DNA from: Occallatibacter gabretensis
GTDB lineage: Bacteria; Acidobacteriota; Terriglobia; Terriglobales; Acidobacteriaceae
Assembly (NCBI RefSeq): GCF_001449115.1
Contig: NZ_LAIJ01000009.1
Coordinates: forward strand, 248,001 to 312,000
Direction: 5' to 3'
DNA length: 64,000 bases
The notes beneath the pieces are model-generated. The model searched no databases. It was given only the letters and a program-made list of their open reading frames with translations, and was not told where the DNA came from. Each line of letters begins with the position of its first letter. Positions within the stretch are counted from its first letter, which is position 1. The translations under genes were made by a program, and so were the position numbers. Shown here piece by piece: positions 17,555-25,920 of the stretch.

Positions 17555-17910
17555 CAGACGTCGAGCTTGGTAACCACAGTCGCTATGCTCGCGCCCCCCA
17601 CTGCAGAGGTAACAGCAATCGACGCGACGAGTAGGGTTATGGCGATATCAGTTCCGCCGGCCACTTTTTCCAGCTCCTCATCCGACAACTCGCTCAAATT
17701 CGTCGGAGGCGACGGGATGGTGAAATGCAGCGTGTTCGCATCTTCCTCGTGGATCACGATCCTCACACCGGCCGGCAGTTTCTGCCCCGTATGCTGCTCC
17801 AGCATCCCTTTCGGATCACTCACCACCCGCTTCTTGAACTCCGGGTCTTTCCAGCACTTCTCAATCAGCTGCGTCTCAATGGCGCGGCGATTCGTCGTTG
17901 GCATTTCCAT
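17551..17910 (-). CDS. NHLP-leader RiPP precursor, 33-residue core ending KLDVW
   Basis: A 119-residue precursor and the first of the array in transcription order. The leader has TNRRAIETQLIEKCWKDPEF and LSELSDEELEKVAGG. The core begins TDIAITLLVASIAVTSAV and ends VVTKLDVW: 33 residues, eight Ser/Thr, no Cys, terminal Trp. A GGAGGAA ribosome-binding site precedes ATG 17910 (type A flank). Confidence 0.93.
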   Translation of the reverse strand: MEMPTTNRRAIETQLIEKCWKDPEFKKRVVSDPKGMLEQHTGQKLPAGVRIVIHEEDANTLHFTIPSPPTNLSELSDEELEKVAGGTDIAITLLVASIAVTSAVGGASIATVVTKLDVW

Positions 17911-17971
17911 TCCTCTGTTCCTCCTTTTCCGATGTGGATAAGGTTGTGCAACCGCCGTTCATTCCGTGCCG
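17911..17971 (-). repeat. Precursor 5' flank, type A, copy 3
   Basis: Homologous to 16593-16653 and 17002-17062, with the same GCACGGAATGAAC...TTGCACAAC order and a GGAGGAA Shine-Dalgarno. The 190 bases between this copy and the JmjC gene stop (17972-18160) hold no gene I can support; a promoter for the array may lie there. Confidence 0.8.
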
Positions 17972-18160
17972 ACTTGGCGCCCGGTGGCCTTCATGGCCTG
18001 CGGGGCAATGCAAGCACTGCGTAAATCCAATCTCCCGAATGCTACGGCGGCGCGCAAGCGTTATATTGCGACAAACAAAGGGCCGCCGGTCACGCCGCGA
18101 CACAATTGCCCGCATGTCGTTTTACGCCGTGCCCTTCCAGGCGGCCGCCGGACATTGGCG

Positions 18161-19129
18161 CTACCTGGCCTGCGCTCGCCGCGCCGATTGCGCCCGCAGC
18201 CACAGGTCAAACAGGCTCTCCGGAGTGAATGACCCGAGCGAATCCTGCAGAATGGCGAGAGCCGCGGCAAAGTCCGCGCGCAGGTCCTCGGGCAATCCGC
18301 TCTCGATCGAGGGAGCCCAATAGCCGGGGACCCGGCTCCTCAACTCGATGCGGCCCAACGAGGGACCCAGGGCAAGCTGCAGTAGATCCAGCGGGGTGAC
18401 ACTCTCCATCGCCAGCGTCAGGCCCAGCGAACCGCCCACCGCCTCCGCCTGGTGCCACGTGCCCATGGGCAGGTACAACACATCACCCGGCGTCAGCACC
18501 ACCTCGCACAGGCTCTCCTGTGCCGGTCGATGCACGGTCGTCCAGGGCAACTGCAAAACATCCAGGTCGCGTGGAAACGACACATTGGTCATAACCTTAC
18601 GTAAGCCGGGCTCCGGAGAATACCACCACCGCTTGCTGCCCTCGATCTGCAGGATCATCACCGGATGGTGGTCCAGATGCAGCCCGAACCCGGCGCCGTC
18701 CGGCGACAGATAAGAATTGAAGAAGAACCGGCCCAGCAGCGCAAACTGCTCTCCCACCCGGTTTACAAACGCTGTGAGCCTGGAGTTCTTGTTGTCTATT
18801 GCTGAAGCGCAAACGGTCTTGCCGCTCGCCAGCATCTCCGGCACCTGGCCCGGCTTGATATTGAAATGCGCAGGCCAGCCCCTATCATCCGTATATCCAA
18901 CTTTTAGATCCGCACAGTGCTCCAGGCCGGCAAAGAACGCCGCCTCGTCAAACAGGCCGGCAAACTTTCCCGCATCGCCCGGCAGATAGAGAGCTTTACG
19001 GTTCCAGTACTCGTCGAAGAAGGTATCGAGCTCCATCGGGTGCAGCAGGGAGCTCAGATCGCCGTTTACACCACTCGGAGCCACCAAACTCTGCTCTGCT
19101 TCCTCAATCCCAGCTTCCAGCATTGCCAT
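18161..19129 (-). CDS. JmjC/cupin-type Fe(II)/2-oxoglutarate oxygenase, first gene of the RiPP cluster
   Basis: A 322-residue single-domain JmjC/ROXA-like protein. The N-terminal segment has FFDEYWNRKALYLPG. The iron ligands are HxD at His151 and Asp153 (in GLHLDHHPV) and distal His226 (in LPMGTWHQAE); Lys166 is a possible 2-oxoglutarate contact. In other systems such enzymes hydroxylate protein or peptide side chains. Standing directly upstream of the precursor array on the same strand, it probably hydroxylates the peptide. Start ATG 19129 has GGGAGGA at good spacing. It is too short for the C-terminal winged-helix part of ribosomal oxygenases, which favours a RiPP-dedicated role. Confidence 0.9.
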   Translation of the reverse strand: MAMLEAGIEEAEQSLVAPSGVNGDLSSLLHPMELDTFFDEYWNRKALYLPGDAGKFAGLFDEAAFFAGLEHCADLKVGYTDDRGWPAHFNIKPGQVPEMLASGKTVCASAIDNKNSRLTAFVNRVGEQFALLGRFFFNSYLSPDGAGFGLHLDHHPVMILQIEGSKRWWYSPEPGLRKVMTNVSFPRDLDVLQLPWTTVHRPAQESLCEVVLTPGDVLYLPMGTWHQAEAVGGSLGLTLAMESVTPLDLLQLALGPSLGRIELRSRVPGYWAPSIESGLPEDLRADFAAALAILQDSLGSFTPESLFDLWLRAQSARRAQAR

Positions 19130-20006
19130 CTCATCCTCCCTGCGGTCCGTTCCGGCTGTGCAAACCCGTCTGCGCCATACGCGAATCCGGGCAGCGTCGG
19201 TTCACGCCACCATGAGCGCATCGTGCAGACGGCCCGATCTGTCTCATCATTTGGCATGTATCAAGCCACCGCAAGCGGCGAATCGCGACACATCACGGCC
19301 TTGCGGTCGAAGTCGCGCGCCGTAGCTGTCTGCCGTGGCCATGCCGTGCTGCGCCGCGATTTACCGTGACCACAAAATGACCGTTTCAACGCAACCGCAG
19401 ATTTCGCACTCGGAAAAATGAAACGAGCCCGCGATCGTCTTCCATAACTTCATAACGTGGAGTCCTGCGACGAACGAAATTACTCGCAGCTTCTAGGGTG
19501 ACAAACCCATTGCCGTCTTCTTGTCACTTGTCGGTGCGCCAACAAACCCAAGGCTGTTGCGCACGGTAGCCTCCGCTATTGGGTCGTCGAACAGCAAATG
19601 ACGTGAAGAAAGATTCAGTTCTTTCCTGCCTTGAACCTATGGAATATTGCGCTCGGTGAGAGCATTGGCAGTTTCTCACTAGTCAAGAATGGCAGTCGGC
19701 GGCAAGAGCTTAATTCGTGTCAGTTAATCAAGTCGCCTCGTGATAACGTCCTTTATCATGCACTACTTGGACTTGCAAGCCCGCGACGGGTTTGGGGTTA
19801 TTTGCCCGAAATGGTGACTATTTCCTTGAATCGGTTACCGCCGCGAAATGCGTCTAATGGCATTCGTGGACCTTGGCGCATCTGTCGGGCCTCGCGTCCT
19901 CAATATGTATCCGTCGGGTCTCCGCCGCTAGACTTGCTTTGCCTCGCCGCTTCCATGCCCTCGATATCGCTTCGATTCCATCTTTCCGGAATCTTAGCGC
20001 GCCTGC
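19130..20006. other. Gene-free stretch between the RiPP cluster and the catabolic operon
   Basis: About 880 bases in which I find no convincing gene on either strand. The open frames are short and have no recognisable family pattern. The end near 19130 must hold the promoter of the minus-strand RiPP cluster. No regulator gene is present here. Confidence 0.5.
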
Positions 20007-20908
20007 TCAGGGCAGACCGGCGTGAGGAACTTCAACCCTCGTCATGAGGATAGAGGAGCGGTGATGTGCGGCGGCTTCGGTTTCGTCAAATGTGGGCGCG
20101 ACGCAGGCGAAGAGCGTGCGTCCGTCGTCGCCACCCAGCATGCAGGCAAATGCGCACAGCCCGCCGGTCTCGAACTCCTGGACGATTGCGCCATCTTCGG
20201 TAACTCGGATAACGCGCCGGTTGAGAACGTCGGCGACCCAGACGGCTCCCTCTGCGTCCAGGCAAATGCCGTCGGGTACAACGGCCGCCTCCTCAAGGAT
20301 CTTGCCTACATCCGTTGTTGCAGGCGGATCGCCGAAGGCAGCCCAGGTGCGGCGCTCGCTCAACGCGCCATTGGAGACGGTGAAAGCGGTCAGGCGGTTG
20401 GCCATCGTCTCGGCGATGATGAGCGTGCGGCGGTCCGGCGTAAGTACAGTGCCATTGGGGAAGGCGAGATCACACGCGGCAATGGCGGGCGCGCCATCGG
20501 GAGCGACACAGATAAGTACGGTGGGCAGGCTGGCTCGCCGCCGAACAAATCGAATCCAAAGTTGCCCACCCAGGCGCGGCCCTCGTCATCGACGAGCATG
20601 TCGTTCAGCTGGCCGGTCGCGAGCGCTGACAGATCAGCGTGCTCAACAATGGTCCCGTCATGCTCGCGGCGCAGTACCCTGCGATCGCACATGGAAGTGA
20701 TGAGGAGGCGGCCGTCGGGAAGGAAGCCGATACCAGCCGGTAGGCCATCTGTGCGGGCATAAGTTTCGACGGAGCCGTCTATCGAAACCGCAAGGATACG
20801 CCGGGTGTAGCGATCAGAGAAGTAGAGACGGCCGTCGCGCCAGCGTGGGCACTCGGTGAACGAAAGGCCGTCGAGGAGAGTAGTAAACATCGACATAGTG
20901 AAGCGCAT
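20007..20908 (-). pseudogene. SMP-30/gluconolactonase-family lactonase, frameshifted
   Basis: Two frames make one SMP-30 propeller. The first (from ATG 20908) reads LLDGLSFTECPRWRDGRLYFSD, LPAGIGFLPDGRLLI, GQLNDMLVDDEGRAWVGNFGF. The second continues VAPDGAPAIAACDLAFPNGT, ETMANRLTAFTV, VPDGICLDAEGAVWVADVLN. The switch is near 20510-20530 and fits one missing base in a Cys-Pro-Thr region. Start ATG overlaps the CoA-transferase stop (TGATG). Known members hydrolyse sugar or aromatic lactones. It could be a true pseudogene or a sequencing error. Confidence 0.85.
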
Positions 20909-21570
20909 CAGAAAGGAAGCATCGGGCATAGATCCCGCGAATAGTGCACCCGGCACCCCGTCCATCGTTCTACTTCCTCCTGAGTGATACCTTCGGCAAT
21001 TTCCTTCATCTCGAGTCCTTCACCGGAGACATGAAACCAGCCGAGCTCGGTAACAATGTCATGGACCACGCCTCTTCCTGTGAGCGGCAGGGAGCACTCC
21101 TCGACGATTTTGAAGGCTCCATCCTTCGCGTTGTGTTCCATGGCGACGATAACGCGAGCCCCACTGGCGACTAAATCCATCGCGCCTCCCATGCCTTTGA
21201 CCATCTTTCCGGGAATAGTCCAATTCGCCAGATCGCCTCGGCTGGATACCTGCATCGCCCCCAATATGCTCACGTCCATGTGCCCGCCGCGGATCATGGC
21301 AAAAGCCTGGTCGCTGCCGAAAAAACTTGAACCGGGAAGGATTGTCACCGGTTGTTTTCCGGCGTTGATAAGATCGGGATCTTCGTGATCCGAAGAAGGC
21401 GGAGGCCCGATCCCCAGCAGGCCATTCTCCGACTGTAGAATCACTTCGATCCCGTCCGGCACGTAGGCAGCGACGGTGGTGGGAAGGCCGATACCAAGAT
21501 TGACATAGAACCCGTCTCGAAGTTCCCGGGCAACACGTCTTGCGATAAGCTCTTTGCCGTTCACATTCAA
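20908..21570 (-). CDS. 3-oxoacid CoA-transferase, subunit B (orphan)
   Basis: 220 residues of the SCOT/AtoA-type beta subunit. It has VNLGIGLPT near the N-terminus and the catalytic Glu48 in SENGLLGIG, then GGHMDVSILGAMQVS and GAMDLVASGARVIV. It should transfer CoA between succinyl-CoA (or acetyl-CoA) and a 3-keto acid. The family works as A2B2 or as an A-B fusion, yet no A subunit lies on either side; 60 bases upstream is the SDR fragment. It is probably non-functional unless an A subunit is supplied elsewhere. Confidence 0.9.
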   Translation of the reverse strand: MNVNGKELIARRVARELRDGFYVNLGIGLPTTVAAYVPDGIEVILQSENGLLGIGPPPSSDHEDPDLINAGKQPVTILPGSSFFGSDQAFAMIRGGHMDVSILGAMQVSSRGDLANWTIPGKMVKGMGGAMDLVASGARVIVAMEHNAKDGAFKIVEECSLPLTGRGVVHDIVTELGWFHVSGEGLEMKEIAEGITQEEVERWTGCRVHYSRDLCPMLPF

Positions 21571-21629
21571 AATCCTTCACTCAGGTGTTGTTCCGCCGGC
21601 CGAAGTTACACGCGTCTTTACGCTCTATG

Positions 21630-22178
21630 TCAGAAGTGGAAGCCACCGCTGCAGATGAGTACTTCCCCGGTAACGTAATCCGATAAAGGAGAGCAGAAGA
21701 AGAGCACAGCACCGGCCGCCTCTTCAGGGGTTCCGATGCGCCCCAGGGGACATTCCGCTGCGATCGACTCGAGCATCGCGGGCTGGACACCGATGGGAAT
21801 GTCTTTACCGCCCAGGTTGATTTTTCCATCCGGCGAGAGTGGTTGCGTCATGCGAGTCTGGATGAGGCCAAAGCCCACCGCATTGACATTGACATTGTAG
21901 CGGCCCCACTCTTTCGCGAGAGTTTTCGTGAGCCCGATGACTCCGGCCTTGCCTGCAGCGTACCCTGCCTGACCGGGATTCCCATCCGTTCCAGAGATGG
22001 AAGTGATGTTCACAACCTTGCGCATAACGCACTGCCCCGCCGCTATCTCCTGTTTAGCGGTCTCACGAAGATAATCCGAGGCCGCCCGCAGCAACCGGAA
22101 CGGCGCTACCACATGGATGTCTAACATCGCGAGAAACTGTTCGTCCGATGTCTTCTGGATCACGCTATCCCAGGTGAA
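21630..22178 (-). pseudogene. C-terminal part of an SDR dehydrogenase
   Basis: It begins abruptly at FTWDSVIQKTSDEQF and runs through the SDR catalytic segment (ITSISG, then YAAGKAGVIGLTKTLA) to the C-terminal GEVLICSGGF. The TGxxxGIG nucleotide-binding start, roughly 90 residues, is missing. Upstream, the sequence switches directly into the 5' half of an MFS gene in another frame, so this is one side of a deletion junction. The remaining open frame has a GTG start but could not bind cofactor. Confidence 0.85.
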
Positions 22179-22890
22179 ACATCGCCAGCGTATGCCCGAA
22201 TCCTGTTTTGCTCACTTGACCCGAAACGCCATCCAGACCGCCGCGACGAGGCTCAGGCACCAGAATCAGAACGCCGATCGCTGCGAATAGACCCACGGAA
22301 CCGAGCAACACAAATGCATAGCGCCAACTGAAAGCAGAAGCGATGGAAGCGCCGAAGGCGATTCCCAACGCTGAACCAATCGGTGGTCCAATGTTATAGA
22401 GGCCCAGTGCTCTACCGCGACGACCGGAGGGAAAATAGTCGGAGATGATCGAGTACGAGGGTGGAACGCCGCCCGCTTCGCCGAAGCCGACCGCCATGTA
22501 TGCGACGGAAAATTGCAAATAGCTGCCTGCGCCGCCGCACCACATGGTCGCCGCACTCCAGATTGCACATGCGACTGCCAAAACTTTCGACCTGTTCGTC
22601 TTATCCGCGAACCACCCCACCGGAATAGAAATGCAGCAGTAAAAGAGCGCGAAATAGAGGCCGCCAATTCGTCCAAGCTGACCATCCGAGATGTGCAGGC
22701 TATCCTGGATCGGCTTCGCAAGAATGCCCGGCAACTGGCGGGACAGAAAGTTCAGGACATACACCGCGCACAGCATGCCAAGCGCAATCCAGGCCCACGG
22801 TCCGGGTGAAGCAGGTTGCAGTTGTGACGGCTCACTGCCCTGCCCATGCGGTCCGACAGATGACCCAGATGTTTGCGTGGCTATGCTCAT
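22165..22890 (-). pseudogene. N-terminal half of an MFS transporter
   Basis: About 242 residues from ATG 22890 (frame open to 22941). It has LNFLSRQLPGILAKPIQDSL, then GWFADKTNRSKVLA (the MFS motif A region) and SDYFPSGRRGRALGLYNIG, and ends six helices in with LAMFHLG and a stop. A spinster/organic-acid MFS would have about 430 residues and 12 helices. The break coincides with the start of SDR sequence in a different frame, so a deletion removed the second half. Confidence 0.85.
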
Positions 22891-22962
22891 TTGCCCTTCA
22901 TCAAAGAACCTCAAATAGGCCAGCCGCGCCCAGGTCTTCACGTCTTAAACTTAGGTCCCGAC

Positions 22963-23769
22963 CTACAGATACTCAATATTGCCGTCTACGCCGATTGCCT
23001 GCCCCGTAATATTTCGACCCGCCGGCGAACACAGAAAGAGACACGTGAGAGCTACATCGTCCGCAGTCACCATGCGGCGCAGAGAAATCCTCTTGAGGTA
23101 CTCCTCCCGCATAACTGTCTCTTCCACGCCTTCCAATTTGGCGCGAGCACTGATGACGCCATCCATCCTTGGTCCTTCCACAATGCCAGGCAGCACCGCG
23201 TTCACCCGGATATTGTCCGGACCGAGTTCGCTGGCAAGCGATTTAGCGATTCCAACGATGGCCCATTTCGTCGCCACATACGGGGTACGCCAAGGAATGC
23301 CCGAGCGACCGGCAACGGACGAAATGCAGATGATGTTGGCAGCCTTGGACGCACGCAGCATCGGCACAGCATGATGCAGACAGCGATACTGTCCATTCAG
23401 GTTGACTTCAATCGTGCGCTTCCACTCTTGTTCCGTGATCTTATCCACTCCAGCTGTCGGGCCCGCGATGCCCGCGCCATTAATCAAGACATCGAGGCCG
23501 TCAAATCTGGCGCGCTGAGTCTCAAATAATGCTGCAACCTGGCCCTCGTCGGCCACATCGGCATGGGTTGCCTGACAACTTGGAAAGGACTTCTGGAATA
23601 CAGCCAGAGCAGCGTCATCAATATCGCAAACGTGAATCTCGGCACCCGTTTCAGCAAAAGCGGATGCGATGACGGCTCCAATGCCCGATGCGCCCGCAGT
23701 CTCCAGCACCCGCAATCCTCGTGGCGGATAGAGTCGATCCTGGAAGGTCATTCCTGATTCACCTCTCAT
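22963..23769 (-). CDS. SDR-family dehydrogenase
   Basis: 268 residues with the classical short-chain dehydrogenase layout. GASGIG (26-31) binds NAD(P). NGAG (97-100), Ser150/151 in CISSVAG and the YxxxK pair Tyr164/Lys168 form the active site. The C-terminus GQAIGVDGNIEYL is typical. Start ATG 23769 or ATG 23751. It lies between BKACE and the broken MFS gene, so it probably oxidises a hydroxy-acid or hydroxy-ketone intermediate in the same pathway. Intact as far as I can see. Confidence 0.9.
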   Translation of the reverse strand: MRGESGMTFQDRLYPPRGLRVLETAGASGIGAVIASAFAETGAEIHVCDIDDAALAVFQKSFPSCQATHADVADEGQVAALFETQRARFDGLDVLINGAGIAGPTAGVDKITEQEWKRTIEVNLNGQYRCLHHAVPMLRASKAANIICISSVAGRSGIPWRTPYVATKWAIVGIAKSLASELGPDNIRVNAVLPGIVEGPRMDGVISARAKLEGVEETVMREEYLKRISLRRMVTADDVALTCLFLCSPAGRNITGQAIGVDGNIEYL

Positions 23770-23801
23770 TGAACTTCTTTCCGATGCGGGGATACCAGCG
23801 A

Positions 23802-24743
23802 TCAGACGAAATGGACATTCTCCGCGCCTTTCAGGTGCAAGATCTCCCTTACGTCCGAGGGTGTGGCGATTTCAAAGGAGAGTTCTTCAAGAATACGGCG
23901 GATCTTCCTGACCTGCTCGGCGTTACTCGTCGCCTTGATGCCAGGGCCCAGATAGAGATTGTCTTCCAACCCCACTCGCACATTTGCGCCCATGATGGCT
24001 CCCATAGTTAGAAGGGACATCTGATGGCGTCCTGCGCCCAGTACCGAAAGCTCGTAGGCATCTCGTCCGAATAAGCGGTCGGCCGTTGATCGCATTAGGA
24101 AGAGATTTTCCGGGTCTGGGCCGAGCCCACCGAGGATTCCAAAAACAGCCTGAATAAAGATCGGCGACTTGATTATGTTGCGATCGACGAAGTATGCGAG
24201 ATTGTAAAGGTGCCCGACGTCGTAGCACTCGAGTTCGAATCGAGTGCCGCCTTCTCCGAGATTGCCAACAATGTATTCAATGTCAGCGAATGTATTCCTG
24301 AAGACACCGGCTTTCATGCCCTCGATCTTCGGTTTCTCCCAGTCATAACGCCAGTTCGTGATCCGCTCGGCTACCGGATGAATAGAGAAATTCATTGATC
24401 CCATATTTAACGAACACATCTCGGGTTTGGCCTGCAGAGGATAAGCGAGTCGTTCCTCGATCGTCATATTGGAACTGCCGCCAGTCGTGATATTGATGAT
24501 CGCGCTTGTACGTCCTGCCAGAACAGAACAAATCTCCCGGAAGTGTGCCGGATCTCCTGAGGGCCTGCCATCCTCAGGGCTTCTGGCGTGGAGATGGATA
24601 ATCGCCGCCCCAGCCTCGGCAGCCTCAACAGCACTCTCAACAATCTGGGACGGAGTGATGGGAAGGTACTCTGACATGGTCGGAGTGTGAACAGAACCGG
24701 TAATAGCGCAGCTAACGATGATTTTGCGATTGGTTTTGGCCAT
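23802..24743 (-). CDS. BKACE-family beta-keto acid cleavage enzyme
   Basis: 313 residues. The TIM-barrel BKACE (3-keto-5-aminohexanoate cleavage enzyme, formerly DUF849) pattern is clear: zinc ligands His50 and His52 in IIHLHAR and Glu260 in RVGLEDNLYL, plus ITTGGS (86-90) and GLGPDPENL. Members condense a beta-keto acid with acetyl-CoA to give acetoacetate and a new acyl-CoA. With the CoA-transferase and the two SDRs this outlines a beta-keto acid route. It is the first gene of the minus-strand operon. Confidence 0.92.
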   Translation of the reverse strand: MAKTNRKIIVSCAITGSVHTPTMSEYLPITPSQIVESAVEAAEAGAAIIHLHARSPEDGRPSGDPAHFREICSVLAGRTSAIINITTGGSSNMTIEERLAYPLQAKPEMCSLNMGSMNFSIHPVAERITNWRYDWEKPKIEGMKAGVFRNTFADIEYIVGNLGEGGTRFELECYDVGHLYNLAYFVDRNIIKSPIFIQAVFGILGGLGPDPENLFLMRSTADRLFGRDAYELSVLGAGRHQMSLLTMGAIMGANVRVGLEDNLYLGPGIKATSNAEQVRKIRRILEELSFEIATPSDVREILHLKGAENVHFV

Positions 24744-25089
24744 CTTCAGTCTCGGACAGGATCAATAACCGAATGATAATAAGAAGTGGAAGACAAGACA
24801 CGACAGGTTCACAGCGGACATTCTCATGTCGTTTTCCGACATCGCGGAAGGGGTATTGTGCGGACGGATAAAAGTCTACGCTCACGGCCGATAACAGACC
24901 TGCATGCTGTCCGTCCATCCGCGGAATGCGTGACGAAAGTTCGTAGCTTCGCTGAATCTCACAAGCTCTGCCGTCAGAATTTATGCATGATAAAGGACGT
25001 TCACATCAACAACTACAATGCGCATTCCTGAACGCCAGAAAATTAGCGCAATCGCTGCTCCTCGCTGCTGAGCTTACACGAGGATGAAA
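24744..25089. other. Intergenic region between BKACE and the integrase remnant
   Basis: About 350 bases with no supported gene. It should carry the promoter of the catabolic operon (minus strand). It ends at the inverted repeat at 25090. Confidence 0.5.
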
Positions 25090-25123
25090 CATAGGAGGCG
25101 GCCAGAAGGAGCCGCCTCCTATG
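25090..25123. repeat. Perfect 13-bp inverted repeat overlapping the integrase start
   Basis: CATAGGAGGCGGC (25090-25102) and its exact complement (25111-25123) are separated by eight bases. The downstream arm contains the ATG of the recombinase frame, and the upstream arm carries an AGGAGG sequence, so a folded transcript would hide the start codon. Confidence 0.85.
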
Positions 25124-25920
25124 GTCCAACAAAATCAGCTCGGTTCCGTCAGTGTTTCTGCGACCTCTACCATCCCTGAACTGCAGCAATCCAAGACAGC
25201 AGTGCTCAATACACTCGCTTCTCGGCACTCGCGGCGGAGCTATGAGTACGCCATCGACAGATTCATCGCCTGGTATTGTAGCGAACCACGATTGGAGTTC
25301 AACCGCTCCGTCGTTGTGAAATACCGCTCATTCTTGGAGAGCCTCTCCCTGTCCGCAGCTACGATCAACCTGCGTCTATCAGCAATCCGGAGGCTCGCAG
25401 ATGAATCAGCTGAGAGCGGTTGGCTGAGCCCGGAACTGGCGATTGGAATTCGACGGGTTAAGGGAGTTAGGCGGCTCAGACGGAAGATGGGCAACTGGCT
25501 CACCCGCAATGAGGCTCAAGAGCTCGTAAACGCTGCTTAGAAGACCAATCTGCGCGGCTGGAGAGATGGACGGACTGCTGTTGGGGTGCGGGTTACGACG
25601 CTCGGAAGTCGTGAGCTTGAACCTCGATCAGCTGCAATCGAGAGAGGGCCACTGGGTCATTGTCAATCTGGTCGGTAAGGGAGCAAGAATACGAACCGTA
25701 CCAGTGCCATGGTGGGCCAAGGAACTTGTCGATGCTTGGCTCAAACATCGGGTGTGAGCGACGGTAAAGTATTCAGACAGGTCTTGAAGGGAGGGATGCG
25801 ACAACCCCCTCTGGCGTGACAGCAAATGTGGTCTGGTACGCCGTGAAACGGTGCGCTGAACAGGCCGGAATAAACAATCTGGCACCTCAGGGCCTGCGCC
25901 ACTCACCTGCTAATTCGTAA
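25121..25920 (+). pseudogene. Tyrosine recombinase (phage-integrase family), multiply frameshifted
   Basis: A SAM-like N-terminal domain is readable first (YAIDRFIAWYCSEPRL, TINLRLSAIRRLADE, ending LTRNEAQELVNAA and a stop at about 25540). A second frame gives the catalytic domain start (LLLGCGLRRSEVVSLNLDQL, which contains the first catalytic Arg, then GKGARIRTVPVP). A third gives WYAVKRCAEQAGI and the degraded LRH motif (GLRHSP) before a stop. The final His and Tyr nucleophile are missing. The 3' end runs into the lysR gene. It marks an old mobile-element event next to the mdc operon. Confidence 0.88.

Noticed and set aside
16242..17910. The precursor leaders resemble nitrile hydratase alpha subunit, so a metalloenzyme gene family was considered.
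   Set aside because: Copies are about 100 residues, repeated in tandem, lack the CxxCSC metal site and end in a VAGG cleavage motif beside C39 exporters.
15958..17971. A CRISPR-like or satellite array because of regular repeats.
   Set aside because: The repeats are protein-coding leaders and their flanks, hundreds of bases long, not short spaced repeats.
25090..25123. An integron attC site or phage attachment site.
   Set aside because: No integron-type core sites flank it and no second copy is seen in the window; only a plain inverted repeat can be supported.
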